Origin: an uncultured Clostridia bacterium
GTDB lineage: Bacteria; Bacillota_A; Clostridia; Oscillospirales; Oscillospiraceae
Length of the DNA: 31,060 bases
Direction: 5' to 3'
Assembly: GCA_946408145.1 (NCBI GenBank)
Contig: CAMJQX010000001.1
Location: 1-31,060 of the forward strand
The notes under the pieces were generated by a model, which was not told where the DNA came from, did no database searches, and worked only from the letters and a program-made list of their open reading frames with translations. This document shows positions 14,520 through 26,511 of the stretch, one piece after another. Every line of letters starts with the position of its first letter. The first letter of the stretch is position 1. The position numbers and the translations under genes are program-made.

Positions 14520-14559
14520 GCAGACGCCTGCCCGAAGGAGCCTTCGGGCAGGCGTCTGC
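14520..14559. terminator. Strong hairpin, probable bidirectional terminator
   Basis: Perfect 19-base arms (14520-14538, 14541-14559). The plus strand continues CATTTCTCT, a weak T-tract; the minus strand has none. It would end the small plus-strand ORF and the minus-strand lipoprotein gene that stops at 14580. Confidence 0.65.
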
Positions 14560-14579
14560 ATTTCTCTATCCGCTCGTAT

Positions 14580-14990
14580 TTACTTGATATTGACGGTGAC
14601 TTTCCCGCCGGTGTTCCCGACGGCCGTAAGCTGCAGGACATAGTCGCCCCGCTCCAGCGGGACCTCGACCTGCTCCCCGGCCCCGACCGTGACGCTTGCC
14701 TTCACGTCTCCGATGATCACGTCATCCGACGTATCATCGTTTTTGAAAACCGTCGCCTCCGCAAAGTCGATCTGCAGCTTTCCTTTCTCCAGGGCCGATT
14801 CCACATACGCGGTCTTCCCTTTGCCGACAGAAAACGGTCCCGCCTCGGCGGTCGCTCCGTCCTCCGCATTGTTCACTTCGATCGTCGACTTGTTCCCGAC
14901 GCTGGTCGTTGTAAAGGTGGCGCCTGCGCAGCCGACCAGCAGCAATGCCATCATCAGGGCAAGGCAAATTGCAATCTTCGTTTGTTTCAT
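14580..14990 (-). CDS. Small lipoprotein, unknown function
   Basis: A 136-residue exported lipoprotein. The signal peptide MKQTKIAICLALMMALLLVG ends at lipobox LVGC (Cys21). The mature part is about 115 residues of alternating beta-prone segments (TIEVNNAEDG, KTAYVESALEKGKLQIDF, VTVGAGEQVEVPLERGDYVLQ), suggesting a small beta-sandwich on the cell surface. I do not recognise a family. GGAGG lies 6 bases before ATG and a promoter is at 15036-15063. Single-gene unit. Confidence 0.85.
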   Translation of the reverse strand: MKQTKIAICLALMMALLLVGCAGATFTTTSVGNKSTIEVNNAEDGATAEAGPFSVGKGKTAYVESALEKGKLQIDFAEATVFKNDDTSDDVIIGDVKASVTVGAGEQVEVPLERGDYVLQLTAVGNTGGKVTVNIK

Positions 14991-15035
14991 CTCGCACCTC
15001 CAAAGAAAAACGTTGCTGATTGCTTTTCTGAAAAG

Positions 15036-15063
15036 AGTATAGCAGAAACGGCGGCAGATGCAA
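15036..15063 (-). promoter_or_regulatory. Candidate promoter of the small lipoprotein gene
   Basis: Minus-strand TTGCAT (15058-15063), 16-base spacer, TATACT (15036-15041), about 46 bases before the ATG. Confidence 0.55.
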
Positions 15064-15152
15064 AGCAGATTCTACGCAAATCCCGTCCGCCGGCGGCGTT
15101 AGGCGCGCATCTCGCTTTCGTCGTCCGCGCAAAAACTTCCAAAACGCCCTTT

Positions 15153-15181
15153 GCATAAATTGGGGCCGCTTCCAAAGACTA
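15153..15181 (+). promoter_or_regulatory. Possible sporulation (sigma-G/F-like) promoter of spoVT
   Basis: GCATA (15153-15157), 17-base spacer, AAGACTA (15175-15181). The B. subtilis sigma-G pattern is GCATA with CATACTA at similar spacing; the -10 matches five of seven. It lies about 40 bases before the spoVT ATG. No good sigma-A site was seen in the same place. Confidence 0.35.
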
Positions 15182-15220
15182 AAGGCAATCCAATTTGTTC
15201 GACAAAGGAGTTTTACCGAT

Positions 15221-15760
15221 ATGAAAGCAACCGGAATCGTGCGCCGCATCGACGACCTCGGCCGCGTCGTCATCCCCAAGGAGATCCGCCGCGTGCTGCG
15301 CATCCGCGAGGGCGACCCGCTGGAGATCTTTACGGAGAAGGACGGCGAGGTGATTTTCAAGAAGTACTCGCCGATGGGCGAGCTCAACGAGTTTGCCGCG
15401 CAGATCTGCGAAAGTCTGCACCGGACGGCGGGCGTCCCTGCCGTGATCTGCGACCGCGACAGCGTGATCGCCGTCTCCGGCCTCCCCCGCCGCGAGCTCA
15501 TGGAAAAGCATGTCAGCGCCGCGCTGGAGCAGATCATGGAAAACCGGCGACTTTACGCCGCCGGGGAGCAGGCGGCGCTGCCGATCCTCGAGGGCAGCGA
15601 GGAGCCCTGCGTGTCCGTGGCCGCCCCCATCGTCAGCGCGGGCGACGTGCTCGGCTGCGTGATCTTCGCCGCGCCGAAGGGCGTGCCGCCCCACGGCGAC
15701 ACCGAGCAGAAGCTGGTGCAGACGGTGGCCGGCTTCCTCGGCCGGCAGCTGGAGGAGTGA
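15221..15760 (+). CDS. spoVT: AbrB-family sporulation regulator SpoVT
   Basis: A 179-residue transcription factor. The N-terminal AbrB/SpoVT swapped-hairpin domain (residues 1-50) opens MKATGIVRRIDDLGRVVIPK and EIRRVLRIREGDPLEIF, nearly the textbook SpoVT sequence. Residues about 55-175 form the GAF-like effector domain, with CDRDSVIAVSG and VAAPIVSAGDVLGCVIF. In Bacillus it adjusts sigma-G-dependent genes in the forespore. AAAGGAG lies about 9 bases before ATG and a sigma-G-like promoter is upstream. The gene stands alone and ends at a shared terminator. Confidence 0.93.
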   Translation: MKATGIVRRIDDLGRVVIPKEIRRVLRIREGDPLEIFTEKDGEVIFKKYSPMGELNEFAAQICESLHRTAGVPAVICDRDSVIAVSGLPRRELMEKHVSAALEQIMENRRLYAAGEQAALPILEGSEEPCVSVAAPIVSAGDVLGCVIFAAPKGVPPHGDTEQKLVQTVAGFLGRQLEE

Positions 15761-15790
15761 AAAAAACGGGTGGAGACCGCTCCACCCGTT
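15761..15790. terminator. Bidirectional terminator between spoVT and LD-carboxypeptidase gene
   Basis: Perfect 11-bp stem (15765-15775, 15780-15790) with a 4-base loop. The minus strand ends in TTTTTT; the plus strand in CTTCTTATT. It begins directly after the spoVT stop. Confidence 0.85.
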
Positions 15791-15794
15791 CTTC

Positions 15795-16838
15795 TTATTC
15801 CGTCGCGCGCTCCAGCAGCGTGATCGTTTTCTTTTCCGCGTCCAGGCGGCACATCGCGCCGATGGGCAGCACGCAGATCGGCTCGGCGTGGCCGAAGTTG
15901 ACGTTGCAGAGGATCGGCAGCTCCGGCCGCCCCGCCTCAAGCCCGACCACCTTGCGGAAGACCTCCTTGTAGGGCTCGTACTTGCTGCGGCGCGCGGGCT
16001 TGCCCACGAGGATGCCCTTGATCACGCCGAGGATGCCCTGTGCCTGCAGGTTGCGGAGATACCACGTCAGATAGTCGCAGGGCATATCCTCCTCGCTGGT
16101 CTCCAGAAACAGCAGCTTGCCCCGCCATTCGTCCAGCGAGGGCCACAGCGACGTGCCGATGATCTCCGGGAACACGTCGATGCAGCCGCCCAGCAGCGGC
16201 CCCTCGGCGACGCCGCCGCCCTGCACAAGCTCGTAGCCGATCTCCTCCGGATGGTAGGGCTTGCGCCGGTGCATGTTCTCCTCGCACCACCAGATCTTCT
16301 CGTCCTCGTCGTCATACCAGTAGGGCGCGGAGGGGATCTCCAGCGTCGGCTGCGGCTCGAAGAGCGTCCGGCGCAGCATATCCAGCGAATAGTCGTTGAT
16401 GCAGACATACTCGGACCATGTTCCCATCAGCGAAGCGCCGTAATAGCTCATAAGCCCGGCCTTGTACATCATAAAATGGTTCGTCGTCGTGTCGGAAAAG
16501 CCCGTGAAGATCTTCGGGTTGTCGTGCAGCACGTCAAAGTCCACATAGGGCAGCAGGCGGATCGTATCGTCCCCGCCGATGGCGCAGAACACCGCCCGGA
16601 TCGACGGATCGCGGAATGCGTCCATCAGGTCGGCGGCGCGGGCCTCCGGATGCGCGTAGAGGTAATCGACGCCGCGCAGCGCGTTGGGCATCGCGACGAG
16701 CTCCAGCCCGAAGTCCTTCGCCAGCCGCTCCTTCGCCAGATCAAACTTGTGGATAAACTTCTGCTCGCCCAGTTTCCCGCTGGACAGACTCACAACGGCC
16801 ACGCGCTCGCCCGGCGACAGATGCCGCGGCTTGATCAT
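15795..16838 (-). CDS. S66-family LD-carboxypeptidase / MccF-like peptidase
   Basis: A 347-residue serine peptidase of family S66, whose members cut the L,D-bond of muropeptide tetrapeptides (LdcA) or inactivate microcin C-type nucleotidyl-peptides (MccF). The catalytic serine is in FTGFSDTTTNHF (about 115-126), the glutamate in LLFLETSEED (about 244-253), the histidine in VNFGHAEPICVLP (about 313-325). The start MIKPRHLSPGERVAVVSLSS is standard. No signal peptide, so cytoplasmic. GGGAGG lies upstream of ATG, with a promoter at 16870-16899. Length and the insertion YWYDDEDEKIWW lean to the MccF-like branch; recycling of cell-wall peptides is also possible. Confidence 0.88.
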   Translation of the reverse strand: MIKPRHLSPGERVAVVSLSSGKLGEQKFIHKFDLAKERLAKDFGLELVAMPNALRGVDYLYAHPEARAADLMDAFRDPSIRAVFCAIGGDDTIRLLPYVDFDVLHDNPKIFTGFSDTTTNHFMMYKAGLMSYYGASLMGTWSEYVCINDYSLDMLRRTLFEPQPTLEIPSAPYWYDDEDEKIWWCEENMHRRKPYHPEEIGYELVQGGGVAEGPLLGGCIDVFPEIIGTSLWPSLDEWRGKLLFLETSEEDMPCDYLTWYLRNLQAQGILGVIKGILVGKPARRSKYEPYKEVFRKVVGLEAGRPELPILCNVNFGHAEPICVLPIGAMCRLDAEKKTITLLERATE

Positions 16839-16869
16839 GTTCCCCGCCTCCCATGCAAGTGTTTTTCTA

Positions 16870-16899
16870 AAGATAGCACCCCGCCGCGCCGCCTGTCAA
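16870..16899 (-). promoter_or_regulatory. Promoter of the LD-carboxypeptidase gene
   Basis: Minus-strand TTGACA (16894-16899), 18-base spacer, TATCTT (16870-16875). It stands back to back with the ROK-kinase promoter, the two -35 elements only 7 bases apart. Confidence 0.65.
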
Positions 16900-16906
16900 C
16901 CCCCTC

Positions 16907-16936
16907 TTGCAAAGGAGCCCGGATGTGGTATACAAT
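16907..16936 (+). promoter_or_regulatory. Promoter of the ROK kinase gene, with inverted repeat at the start site
   Basis: TTGCAA (16907-16912), 18-base spacer, TACAAT (16931-16936). A 6-bp inverted repeat, ATACAG/CTGTAT (16935-16940, 16951-16956), covers the predicted start and could be an operator. Confidence 0.55.
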
Positions 16937-16971
16937 ACAGAAAACACCGTCTGTATCGGGAGGAAAAGGCC

Positions 16972-17910
16972 ATGTTCCGGATCGGCATCGACCTCGGCGG
17001 CACAAACATCGCCGTCGGCATCGTGGATGAGGCGCAGCGCATCGTCGCCGCGCACAGCGTCCCCACCGTTTGGCAAAACGGCGCGCGGGCGCTTTTGGAT
17101 GACATCGCCGCATGCGTGAAGGCGGCGCTGGCAAAGGGCGGGTACACGCTCGCTGACTGCGCAGGCGCGGGCATCGGCGTCCCCGGCACCTGCGACACAA
17201 ACCGCGGCGTCGTGCGCTATGCGCACAACATCGGCTGGGACGGCGTCCCCGTCACGTCGGAGCTGCGGCGGCGGCTCGATCTCCCGGTCTTTCTCGCCAA
17301 CGACGCGGACTGCGCCGCGCTCGGCGAGGTCGTCGGCGGCGCGGCGAAGGGCTGCTCCAGCATGCTGATGGTCACGCTGGGCACCGGCGTCGGCGGCGGC
17401 TTCATCGTGGACGGGCGTATCTGGTGCGGCTTCGGCGGTCTCGGCGGCGAGTACGGCCACATGTGCATCGAGATGGGCGGCGCGCCGTGCACCTGCGGCG
17501 AGCGCGGCTGCTGGGAGGCCTACGCCAGCGCCACCGCCCTCATCCGGCAGGCAAAGGAAGCGGCCGCGGCGCACCCCGAATCCGCGCTGAACGTCATCGC
17601 GCTCAGCGGCCGGACGATCTACGCCACGGCAGCCGCCGGGGATGCGGCGGCCTGCGCGGTGACGGCGCAATACGCCGCCTACGTCGGCGCCGGGCTCGTC
17701 AACTTCATCAACGCGCTCTTCCCGGAGGTCGTGCTGCTTGGCGGCGGCATATCCGGCGCGGGCGACGCGCTGCTCGTCCCCGTGCGGGAATACGTGAAGG
17801 CCCACGCCTTCGTGCGCGACACCGCGCTGCTCCCGGAGATTCGGATCGCCGCGCTCGGCGGCGACGCCGGCATCATCGGCGCGGCGGCGCTGGTGCGTCC
17901 GATCGCGTAA
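16972..17910 (+). CDS. ROK-family sugar kinase, probable glucokinase
   Basis: A 312-residue kinase that phosphorylates a hexose with ATP in the cytoplasm. The ATP-binding GIDLGGTNIAVGIVD is at residues 5-19. ROK elements follow: GIGVPGTCD, LANDADCAALGE (catalytic Asp), LGTGVGGGFIVDG. The zinc-binding block GHMCIEMGGAPCTCGERGCWE (about 161-181) has the CxCGxxGCxE motif. ATG 16972 is chosen over longer frames because GGGAGG lies 9 bases upstream and GIDLGGT then sits at the N-terminus. Glucokinase is the best guess; N-acetylmannosamine or fructose kinases share these motifs. Ends at a shared terminator. Confidence 0.92.
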   Translation: MFRIGIDLGGTNIAVGIVDEAQRIVAAHSVPTVWQNGARALLDDIAACVKAALAKGGYTLADCAGAGIGVPGTCDTNRGVVRYAHNIGWDGVPVTSELRRRLDLPVFLANDADCAALGEVVGGAAKGCSSMLMVTLGTGVGGGFIVDGRIWCGFGGLGGEYGHMCIEMGGAPCTCGERGCWEAYASATALIRQAKEAAAAHPESALNVIALSGRTIYATAAAGDAAACAVTAQYAAYVGAGLVNFINALFPEVVLLGGGISGAGDALLVPVREYVKAHAFVRDTALLPEIRIAALGGDAGIIGAAALVRPIA

Positions 17911-17936
17911 GCGCAATCCCCCGCCCCACAAATGCT

Positions 17937-17973
17937 GCGACGCCCACCCCAAACCGGGGTGGGCGTCGCTTTT
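17937..17973. terminator. Bidirectional terminator between ROK kinase and PFOR genes
   Basis: Perfect 14-bp stem (17937-17950, 17956-17969), 5-base loop, then TTTT on the plus strand. It lies between convergent stops at 17910 and 17987. Confidence 0.85.
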
Positions 17974-17986
17974 GCTCTATGCCGGA

Positions 17987-21535
<3,549 letters not shown>

Positions 21536-21616
21536 GCAAGTTCCTCCTTCGCGCGCATCGCTGGGATGCGCTGTTTATAGAATGAATTGTAAAAATGCTT
21601 GCTTTGCAACAGAATA

Positions 21617-21645
21617 AGTATAGCATACAAGGCCGGATTTGTCTA
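21617..21645 (-). promoter_or_regulatory. Sigma-A promoter of the PFOR gene
   Basis: Minus-strand TAGACA (21640-21645), 17-base spacer, TATACT (21617-21622), about 80 bases before the PFOR ATG. Confidence 0.7.
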
Positions 21646-21724
21646 AAGAAAACTGTTGAAAATTCACTGAAAAAACTTGGGCAACCTGCATAATTCCGCC
21701 GGGGCGCGTCTCAGCAAATTATAC

Positions 21725-21753
21725 TTGAGATTTCCTCTCCCATGTTGTATAAT
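21725..21753 (+). promoter_or_regulatory. Sigma-A promoter of the yloU-yloV operon
   Basis: TTGAGA (21725-21730), 17-base spacer, TATAAT (21748-21753), about 48 bases before the yloU ATG. Near-consensus. Confidence 0.8.
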
Positions 21754-21801
21754 ATATCGCACTTTGAGCAAATCCCATTTCAAGTCAAGGAGGCGTCCGC
21801 A

Positions 21802-22155
21802 ATGGTTAAAATCCTGAACGACGGCGGCAGCGTCAGCATCTCCAGCGAGGTGTTCACCTCCCTCGCCGGCGACGCGGCCACACGATGCTTCGGCGTAAAG
21901 GGCATGGTAGGCAAGACCAAGGACAACGGCCTGTACCAGCTTCTCCGCAAAGAATCGATGTCCAAGGGTGTCTCCGTCACCTTCCACGAGGAGGGCGCGG
22001 TCTCCATCGCACTGCATATCGCCGTGGATTATGGCGTAAACATTTCCGTGATCGGGCGGAGCATCATCCGGGAGGTCAGCTATAAGGTCAGCGAGGCCAC
22101 CGGCGTCCCGGTCAAGGCAGTGGATGTATACGTCGATTCTGTGATGGCCGGCTGA
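21802..22155 (+). CDS. yloU: Asp23/Gls24-family envelope stress protein (YloU-like)
   Basis: A 117-residue protein of the Asp23/Gls24 (DUF322) family. It shows VSISSEVFTSLAGDAATRCFGVKGM near the start, then LHIAVDYGVNISVIGRSIIREVSYKV and EATGVPVKAVDVYVDSV, the usual pattern of the family. ATG 21802 is preferred over an in-frame ATG at 21742, which falls in the promoter, and has AAGGAGG 8 bases upstream. Members are small cytoplasmic or membrane-associated proteins whose loss disturbs the envelope; the biochemical role is unsettled. It is followed by the DAK2 kinase gene, the same pair as Bacillus yloU-yloV. Confidence 0.92.
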   Translation: MVKILNDGGSVSISSEVFTSLAGDAATRCFGVKGMVGKTKDNGLYQLLRKESMSKGVSVTFHEEGAVSIALHIAVDYGVNISVIGRSIIREVSYKVSEATGVPVKAVDVYVDSVMAG

Positions 22156-22157
22156 GC

Positions 22158-22216
22158 TGCGGCGCATCACGTCAGATAGAGAAACGCCCGCGGCGGATCG
22201 GAGCCGATGCGCCGCA
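22158..22216 (+). other. Alternative hairpins between yloU and yloV
   Basis: One stem pairs TGCGGCGCATC (22158-22168) with GATGCGCCGCA (22206-22216). A competing stem pairs 22190-22201 with 22204-22215 (12 bases, one G-G mismatch). Both use 22206-22215, so only one can form. The structure ends 13 bases before the yloV ribosome site. No T-run follows, so an effect on translation or RNA decay is more likely than termination. Confidence 0.5.
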
Positions 22217-22241
22217 CCACGGGCAAAGCGGAGGTAACGAG

Positions 22242-23891
22242 TTGAATCAATCAATTACCGGCGCACAGTTTGCCGAGATGCTCTTGTGCGCGTATGAAGC
22301 GCTGGAAACGAACAAGCAGGCGATCAATGAACTGAATGTCTTCCCGGTGCCCGACGGGGACACCGGCACCAACATGACGCTGACGGTCTCCGCCGCCGCG
22401 GCGGAAATGCGGAAGCTGTCCGACCCGGACATCGCCGTTGCCGCGGACAAGGCGGCCTCCGCCATGCTGCGCGGCGCGCGCGGCAACTCCGGCGTCATCC
22501 TCTCCCTGCTCTTCCGCGGCATCGCGAAGGGGCTGAAGGGCAAGAAGACCGCCACCGCCCACGAGCTGTCCACCGCCATGCGCGACGGCGTGGACGCCGC
22601 GTACAAGGCCGTGATGAAGCCCGCGGAGGGCACGATTCTGACGGTCTCCCGCGTGGCCACCGCCGCGGCGGTGGAATACAGCAAGAACCACGCCGGCGTT
22701 GAGCCCATGCTGGAGCGCGCGCTCGGCGCAGCCGCGGAAGCCCTTGAAAAAACCGTGGAGCAGAACCCCGTCCTCGCCCGCGCGGGCGTGGTGGACGCCG
22801 GCGGCAAGGGCTACGTCGCGATCCTGGACGCCTTCCTCGGCTCCCTGCAGGGCCGCGTGGTATCCGGCAGCATCACGGAGACCAGGGAAGCGCCGCGCGA
22901 CGACCACGCGGTGTTCGGCGAGTTCAGCAGCGAGGAGATCACCTTCGCCTACGACACCGTTTTCATCGTCCGCAAGGAAAAGGCCGACATCGATCTCGAT
23001 CCCTTCCGCGCCTACCTCGGCAGCATCGGCGATTCGCTGGTCATCACCGAGGACGACGAGGTCTTCAAGGTCCACGTCCACACGAACATCCCCGGCGCCG
23101 CGCTGACGGAATCGCAGAAGTACGGCACGCTGGAGATCGCGAACATTGAAAACATGCGCACCCAGCATGACGCGCTGGTCGATGCAGCGCCGGCGTCCGC
23201 CGCGCCCGCCGAGCCGGAGTTTGCCCCGGCGGAGAAGGCCTGCGGCTATGTCGCGGTCTGCGCCGGCGAGGGCCTCGCGCAGATCTTCCGCGACCTCGGC
23301 TGCGACCGCATCGTCACCGGCGGCCAGACCATGAACCCCTCCACGCAGGACATCCTGCAGGAGATCAACCGCACCCCCGCGGAGACGGTTTTCGTCTTCC
23401 CCAACAACAAGAACATCATCATGGCGGCCGAGCAGTGCGCGCCCCTGACGGAGAAAAAGGTCATCGTCATCCCGACCAAAACCGTCCCGCAGGGCATCAC
23501 CGCCATGCTGAACATGGACGAGAGCGCCGACGCCGCGCAGCTCGCCGACACCTTCCGCGCGGTCATCAGCGGCGTCCACACCGCGCTTGTCACCTACGCC
23601 GCGCGCAACAGCGAGTACGACGGAAAGAAGATCAAGGCCGGCGAATACCTCGCGCTGCTCGACGGCGCGCTTCTGGGCGCCTCCAGCTCCCCGAAGACGC
23701 TCGCGCGCACGATGTGCCGGGCCATGAAGAAGCTCTCCCCCGAGTTCATCACGATCTACTACGGCTCGGACGTGGACGAGGAGCAGGCCGGCCTTTTGCA
23801 GAAGGCCGTCGCCGCCGCCTTCCCCGAGGTGGAGATCACGCTCGTGGACGGCGGCCAGCCGGTGTACTACTACATGATCGCCGTGGAGTGA
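22242..23891 (+). CDS. yloV: DAK2-domain fatty acid kinase, FakA/YloV-like
   Basis: A 549-residue protein of the YloV/FakA family. The N-terminal DAK2 domain (about 1-200) has LNVFPVPDGDTGTNM (ATP/Mg site), RGARGNSGVILSLLFRGIAKGL and PAEGTILTVSR, then ARAGVVDAGGKGYV. A middle domain (about 215-330) and a C-terminal DegV-like segment, GGQTMNPSTQDIL and NNKNIIMAAEQ, complete the family layout. FakA phosphorylates fatty acids presented by a FakB/DegV partner so that they enter phospholipid synthesis; FakB is not in the window. The start is TTG with GGAGG 7 bases upstream. Second gene of the operon with yloU. Confidence 0.93.
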   Translation: MNQSITGAQFAEMLLCAYEALETNKQAINELNVFPVPDGDTGTNMTLTVSAAAAEMRKLSDPDIAVAADKAASAMLRGARGNSGVILSLLFRGIAKGLKGKKTATAHELSTAMRDGVDAAYKAVMKPAEGTILTVSRVATAAAVEYSKNHAGVEPMLERALGAAAEALEKTVEQNPVLARAGVVDAGGKGYVAILDAFLGSLQGRVVSGSITETREAPRDDHAVFGEFSSEEITFAYDTVFIVRKEKADIDLDPFRAYLGSIGDSLVITEDDEVFKVHVHTNIPGAALTESQKYGTLEIANIENMRTQHDALVDAAPASAAPAEPEFAPAEKACGYVAVCAGEGLAQIFRDLGCDRIVTGGQTMNPSTQDILQEINRTPAETVFVFPNNKNIIMAAEQCAPLTEKKVIVIPTKTVPQGITAMLNMDESADAAQLADTFRAVISGVHTALVTYAARNSEYDGKKIKAGEYLALLDGALLGASSSPKTLARTMCRAMKKLSPEFITIYYGSDVDEEQAGLLQKAVAAAFPEVEITLVDGGQPVYYYMIAVE

Positions 23892-23900
23892 TCCTCTTAG

Positions 23901-23946
23901 AAAAACAGCGAAGCGGCTGCCCGCGGGCAGCCGCTTCGCTGTTTTT
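23901..23946. terminator. Bidirectional terminator between yloV and copA
   Basis: A long perfect palindrome centred near 23923, arms of about 21 bases with A5/T7 flanks. The convergent genes stop at 23891 and 23950. Confidence 0.9.
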
Positions 23947-23949
23947 TTC

Positions 23950-24159
23950 TTACTCCATTCCGAGGTAGTCATACCCGGCGTCGGTGACGGCGGCCTTGAC
24001 CGCCGCCTCGTCCACCGGGGCGCTGAGCGTCAGCACCGCGGCCTTGGCCTCGTGGCTCGGCTCGGCCTTCTCGACGCCCGCGAGCGCCTCCAGCGCCTTC
24101 TTGACGCGGCCCTCGCAGTGGGCGCACATCATGCCGTCGATCTTTACGGTTTTCGTCAT
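23950..24159 (-). CDS. Candidate internally started CopZ-like copper chaperone within copA
   Basis: The last 69 codons of copA form a complete HMA domain beginning [20 protein letters not shown]. On the minus strand AAAGGAGGA (24167-24175) sits 7 bases before this in-frame ATG (24157-24159), as good as any ribosome site in the window and not required by the protein sequence. A free copper chaperone could therefore be made from the same mRNA alongside full-length CopA. An equally simple reading is that a separate copZ gene was recently fused to copA by loss of its stop codon and the site is a relic. Confidence 0.45.
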   Translation of the reverse strand: MTKTVKIDGMMCAHCEGRVKKALEALAGVEKAEPSHEAKAAVLTLSAPVDEAAVKAAVTDAGYDYLGME

Positions 24160-26508
24160 GGTTTGTTCCTCCTTTAAGCTGTTTTGAATCTCCTCCACCA
24201 CGCGGCGGAAGTCGGTTTCCTCAATTTGTTTTCCGGGCTTGTCGCGCCCGGCGTCGTGCACGCGCAGCAGGTTGAGCCGCAGCGCGTTGCTGACCACGCA
24301 GAAGCTGGATAAGCTCATGGCCGCGGCGCCCAGCATGGGGTTGAGCGTGAGGCCGAGCTTCACAAAGACGCCCGCCGCGATCGGGATGCACACGACGTTG
24401 TAGAAAAACGCCCAGAACAGGTTTTGGCGGATGTTGCGCAGCGTCGCGCGCGAAAGGCGCACCGCGGCGGCCACGTCGGTCAGGCGGGATTTCATCAGCA
24501 CCACGTCCGCCGCGTCGATGGCGACGTCCGTCCCCGCGCCGATGGCGACGCCGATGTCCGCGCGCGTCAGCGCCGGCGCGTCGTTGATGCCGTCGCCCAC
24601 CATGATGACCTTCCCCAGCTCCTTCAGGCGGCGGATGACGCCCTCCTTGCCGTCGGGCAGCACCCCGGCCACCACGTCGTCCACCCCGGCCTCCCGGCCG
24701 ATGGCGGCGGCGGTGCGGGCATTGTCGCCGGTCAGCATGACGACGCGGATGCCCATTTTGCGCAGCGCGGCGATGGCTTCGGGGCTGTCCGGTTTGATGA
24801 CGTCCGCCACGGCGATCATGCCGAGGAAGCGCCCGCCCCGGGCAAAGAGCAGCGGCGTCTTCCCCTGCTCCGCCAGCGCCTCCGCCTGCTCCCGGATCTG
24901 CGCGGGCAGCGCCAGGAGCGAAGCAATATACTGCAGGCTGCCGCCGGTCAGCTCCTCGCCGTCCAACGCGGCGGTCAGGCCGTTGCCGGGCAGCGCGGCG
25001 AAGTCCGTCACCTCTTGCGGCACAAGGCCGAGCGCCTCCGCCCGCTCCGTGACGGCGCGGGCCAGCGGGTGCTCGCTTTTATGCTCCAGCGCATAGGCGT
25101 CGGACAGCAGCTGCGTCTCCGTCACGCCCGCGGCGGGCAGCACGTCCGTCACGCGCGGCGCGCCCTCGGTGATCGTGCCGGTCTTGTCCAGCGCGATGAT
25201 CTGCGTCTTGCCGGTCTCCTCCAGCGAGACGGCGGTCTTGAACAAAATGCCGTTTTTCGCGCCCATGCCGTTGCCCACCATGATCGCCACCGGCGTCGCA
25301 AGGCCGAGCGCGCAGGGGCAGGAGATCACCAGCACGGAGATGCCTCGCGCCAGCGCAAAGGGAAAGGGCCGCCCGATGAGCAGCCAGACGATCATCGTCA
25401 CGACGGCGATGGAGATGACCACCGGGACGAACACGCCCGAAACGCGGTCGGCGATCTTGGCGATGGGCGCCTTGGTCGCCGCGGCGTCGGAGACCATCTT
25501 GATGATCTGCGACAGCGTCGTGTCCTCGCCGACGCGCGTGGCGCGGCAGGTCAGGAAGCCGCTGCGGTTCACCGTCGCGGCGGAAACGGCGTCGCCCTCG
25601 GCCTTGTCGACGGGGATGCTCTCGCCGGTCAGCGCCGATTCGTCCACCGCGCTCGCGCCGGATACCACGACGCCGTCCACCGGGATGTTCTCCCCGGGCC
25701 GCACGGCGAAAAGGTCGCCCGTGCGCACCTGCTCGATGGGTACGGTCTGCTCCACGCCGTCGCGCAGGACGTTGGCCGTCTTCGGCGCAAGCTTCATCAG
25801 CCCCTTGAGCGCGTCGGTCGTGCGCCCCTTGGAGCGCGCCTCCAGCATCTTGCCCACGGTGATGAGCGTCAGGATCATGGCGGCGGACTCGAAATAGAAC
25901 TCGTCCATGTACGCCATGGCCGCCGCGGCGTCGGCGCGCACAAGCTCGCCGCTCATGGCAAACAGCGCGTAGACGCTCCAGACGAAGCTGGCCGCGCTGC
26001 CCAGCGCCACCAGCGTGTCCATGTTCGGCGCGCGGTGCCACAGGCTCTTGAAGCCCGAGACGAAGAAGCGTTTGTTGATCAGCATGACGATCGCCGCCAG
26101 GATCATCTGCACCAGCCCGATCGCCACGGGGTTGCCCTCGAAAAACGCCGGCAGCGGCGCGCCCCACATGTGGTGGCCCATGGAGACGTACATCAGCACG
26201 ATCAAAAAGCCGATCGAGGCCAGCAGCCGCCGCTTGAGCTTCGGCGTCTCCGTATCGCGCAGCGCCTCCTCGGCCTCGGCGGCGGACGCGGCGGCGCTTT
26301 GCTGCTGCGCCCCGCGCAGCGACGCGCCGTAGCCCGCGTTCTCCACCGCGGCGATGATCGCCGCCGGCGACGCGGTCCCCGCGACGCCCATGGAGTTCGT
26401 CAATAAGCTCACCGCGCAGCTCTCCACGCCCGGCACGGCGCTGACCGCCTTCTCCACGCGCGCGCTGCACGCCGCGCAGGTCATACCCGTTACATTGTAC
26501 TGCTCCAT
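23950..26508 (-). CDS. copA: Copper-exporting P1B-type ATPase with N- and C-terminal HMA domains
   Basis: An 852-residue copper pump. The N-terminal HMA domain has GMTCAAC (residues 8-14). Eight membrane helices include the copper-site CPC in [11 protein letters not shown] (about 394-404). The actuator loop is DESALTGES, the phosphorylation site DKTGTIT is near 438-444, the nucleotide site has SEHPLA, and [10 protein letters not shown] is near 638-647. After the last helix a linker of about 35 residues leads to a second HMA domain with GMMCAHC (about 792-798), which starts with its own Met and internal ribosome site. It exports Cu(I) from the cytoplasm. It follows csoR by 3 bases in one copper-controlled operon. 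Confidence 0.95.
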   Translation of the reverse strand: MEQYNVTGMTCAACSARVEKAVSAVPGVESCAVSLLTNSMGVAGTASPAAIIAAVENAGYGASLRGAQQQSAAASAAEAEEALRDTETPKLKRRLLASIGFLIVLMYVSMGHHMWGAPLPAFFEGNPVAIGLVQMILAAIVMLINKRFFVSGFKSLWHRAPNMDTLVALGSAASFVWSVYALFAMSGELVRADAAAAMAYMDEFYFESAAMILTLITVGKMLEARSKGRTTDALKGLMKLAPKTANVLRDGVEQTVPIEQVRTGDLFAVRPGENIPVDGVVVSGASAVDESALTGESIPVDKAEGDAVSAATVNRSGFLTCRATRVGEDTTLSQIIKMVSDAAATKAPIAKIADRVSGVFVPVVISIAVVTMIVWLLIGRPFPFALARGISVLVISCPCALGLATPVAIMVGNGMGAKNGILFKTAVSLEETGKTQIIALDKTGTITEGAPRVTDVLPAAGVTETQLLSDAYALEHKSEHPLARAVTERAEALGLVPQEVTDFAALPGNGLTAALDGEELTGGSLQYIASLLALPAQIREQAEALAEQGKTPLLFARGGRFLGMIAVADVIKPDSPEAIAALRKMGIRVVMLTGDNARTAAAIGREAGVDDVVAGVLPDGKEGVIRRLKELGKVIMVGDGINDAPALTRADIGVAIGAGTDVAIDAADVVLMKSRLTDVAAAVRLSRATLRNIRQNLFWAFFYNVVCIPIAAGVFVKLGLTLNPMLGAAAMSLSSFCVVSNALRLNLLRVHDAGRDKPGKQIEETDFRRVVEEIQNSLKEEQTMTKTVKIDGMMCAHCEGRVKKALEALAGVEKAEPSHEAKAAVLTLSAPVDEAAVKAAVTDAGYDYLGME

Positions 26509-26511
26509 TTC

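Noticed and set aside
24424..26406. Open frame of about 660 codons antisense to copA
   Set aside because: Arg/His/Gly-rich shadow without domain features.
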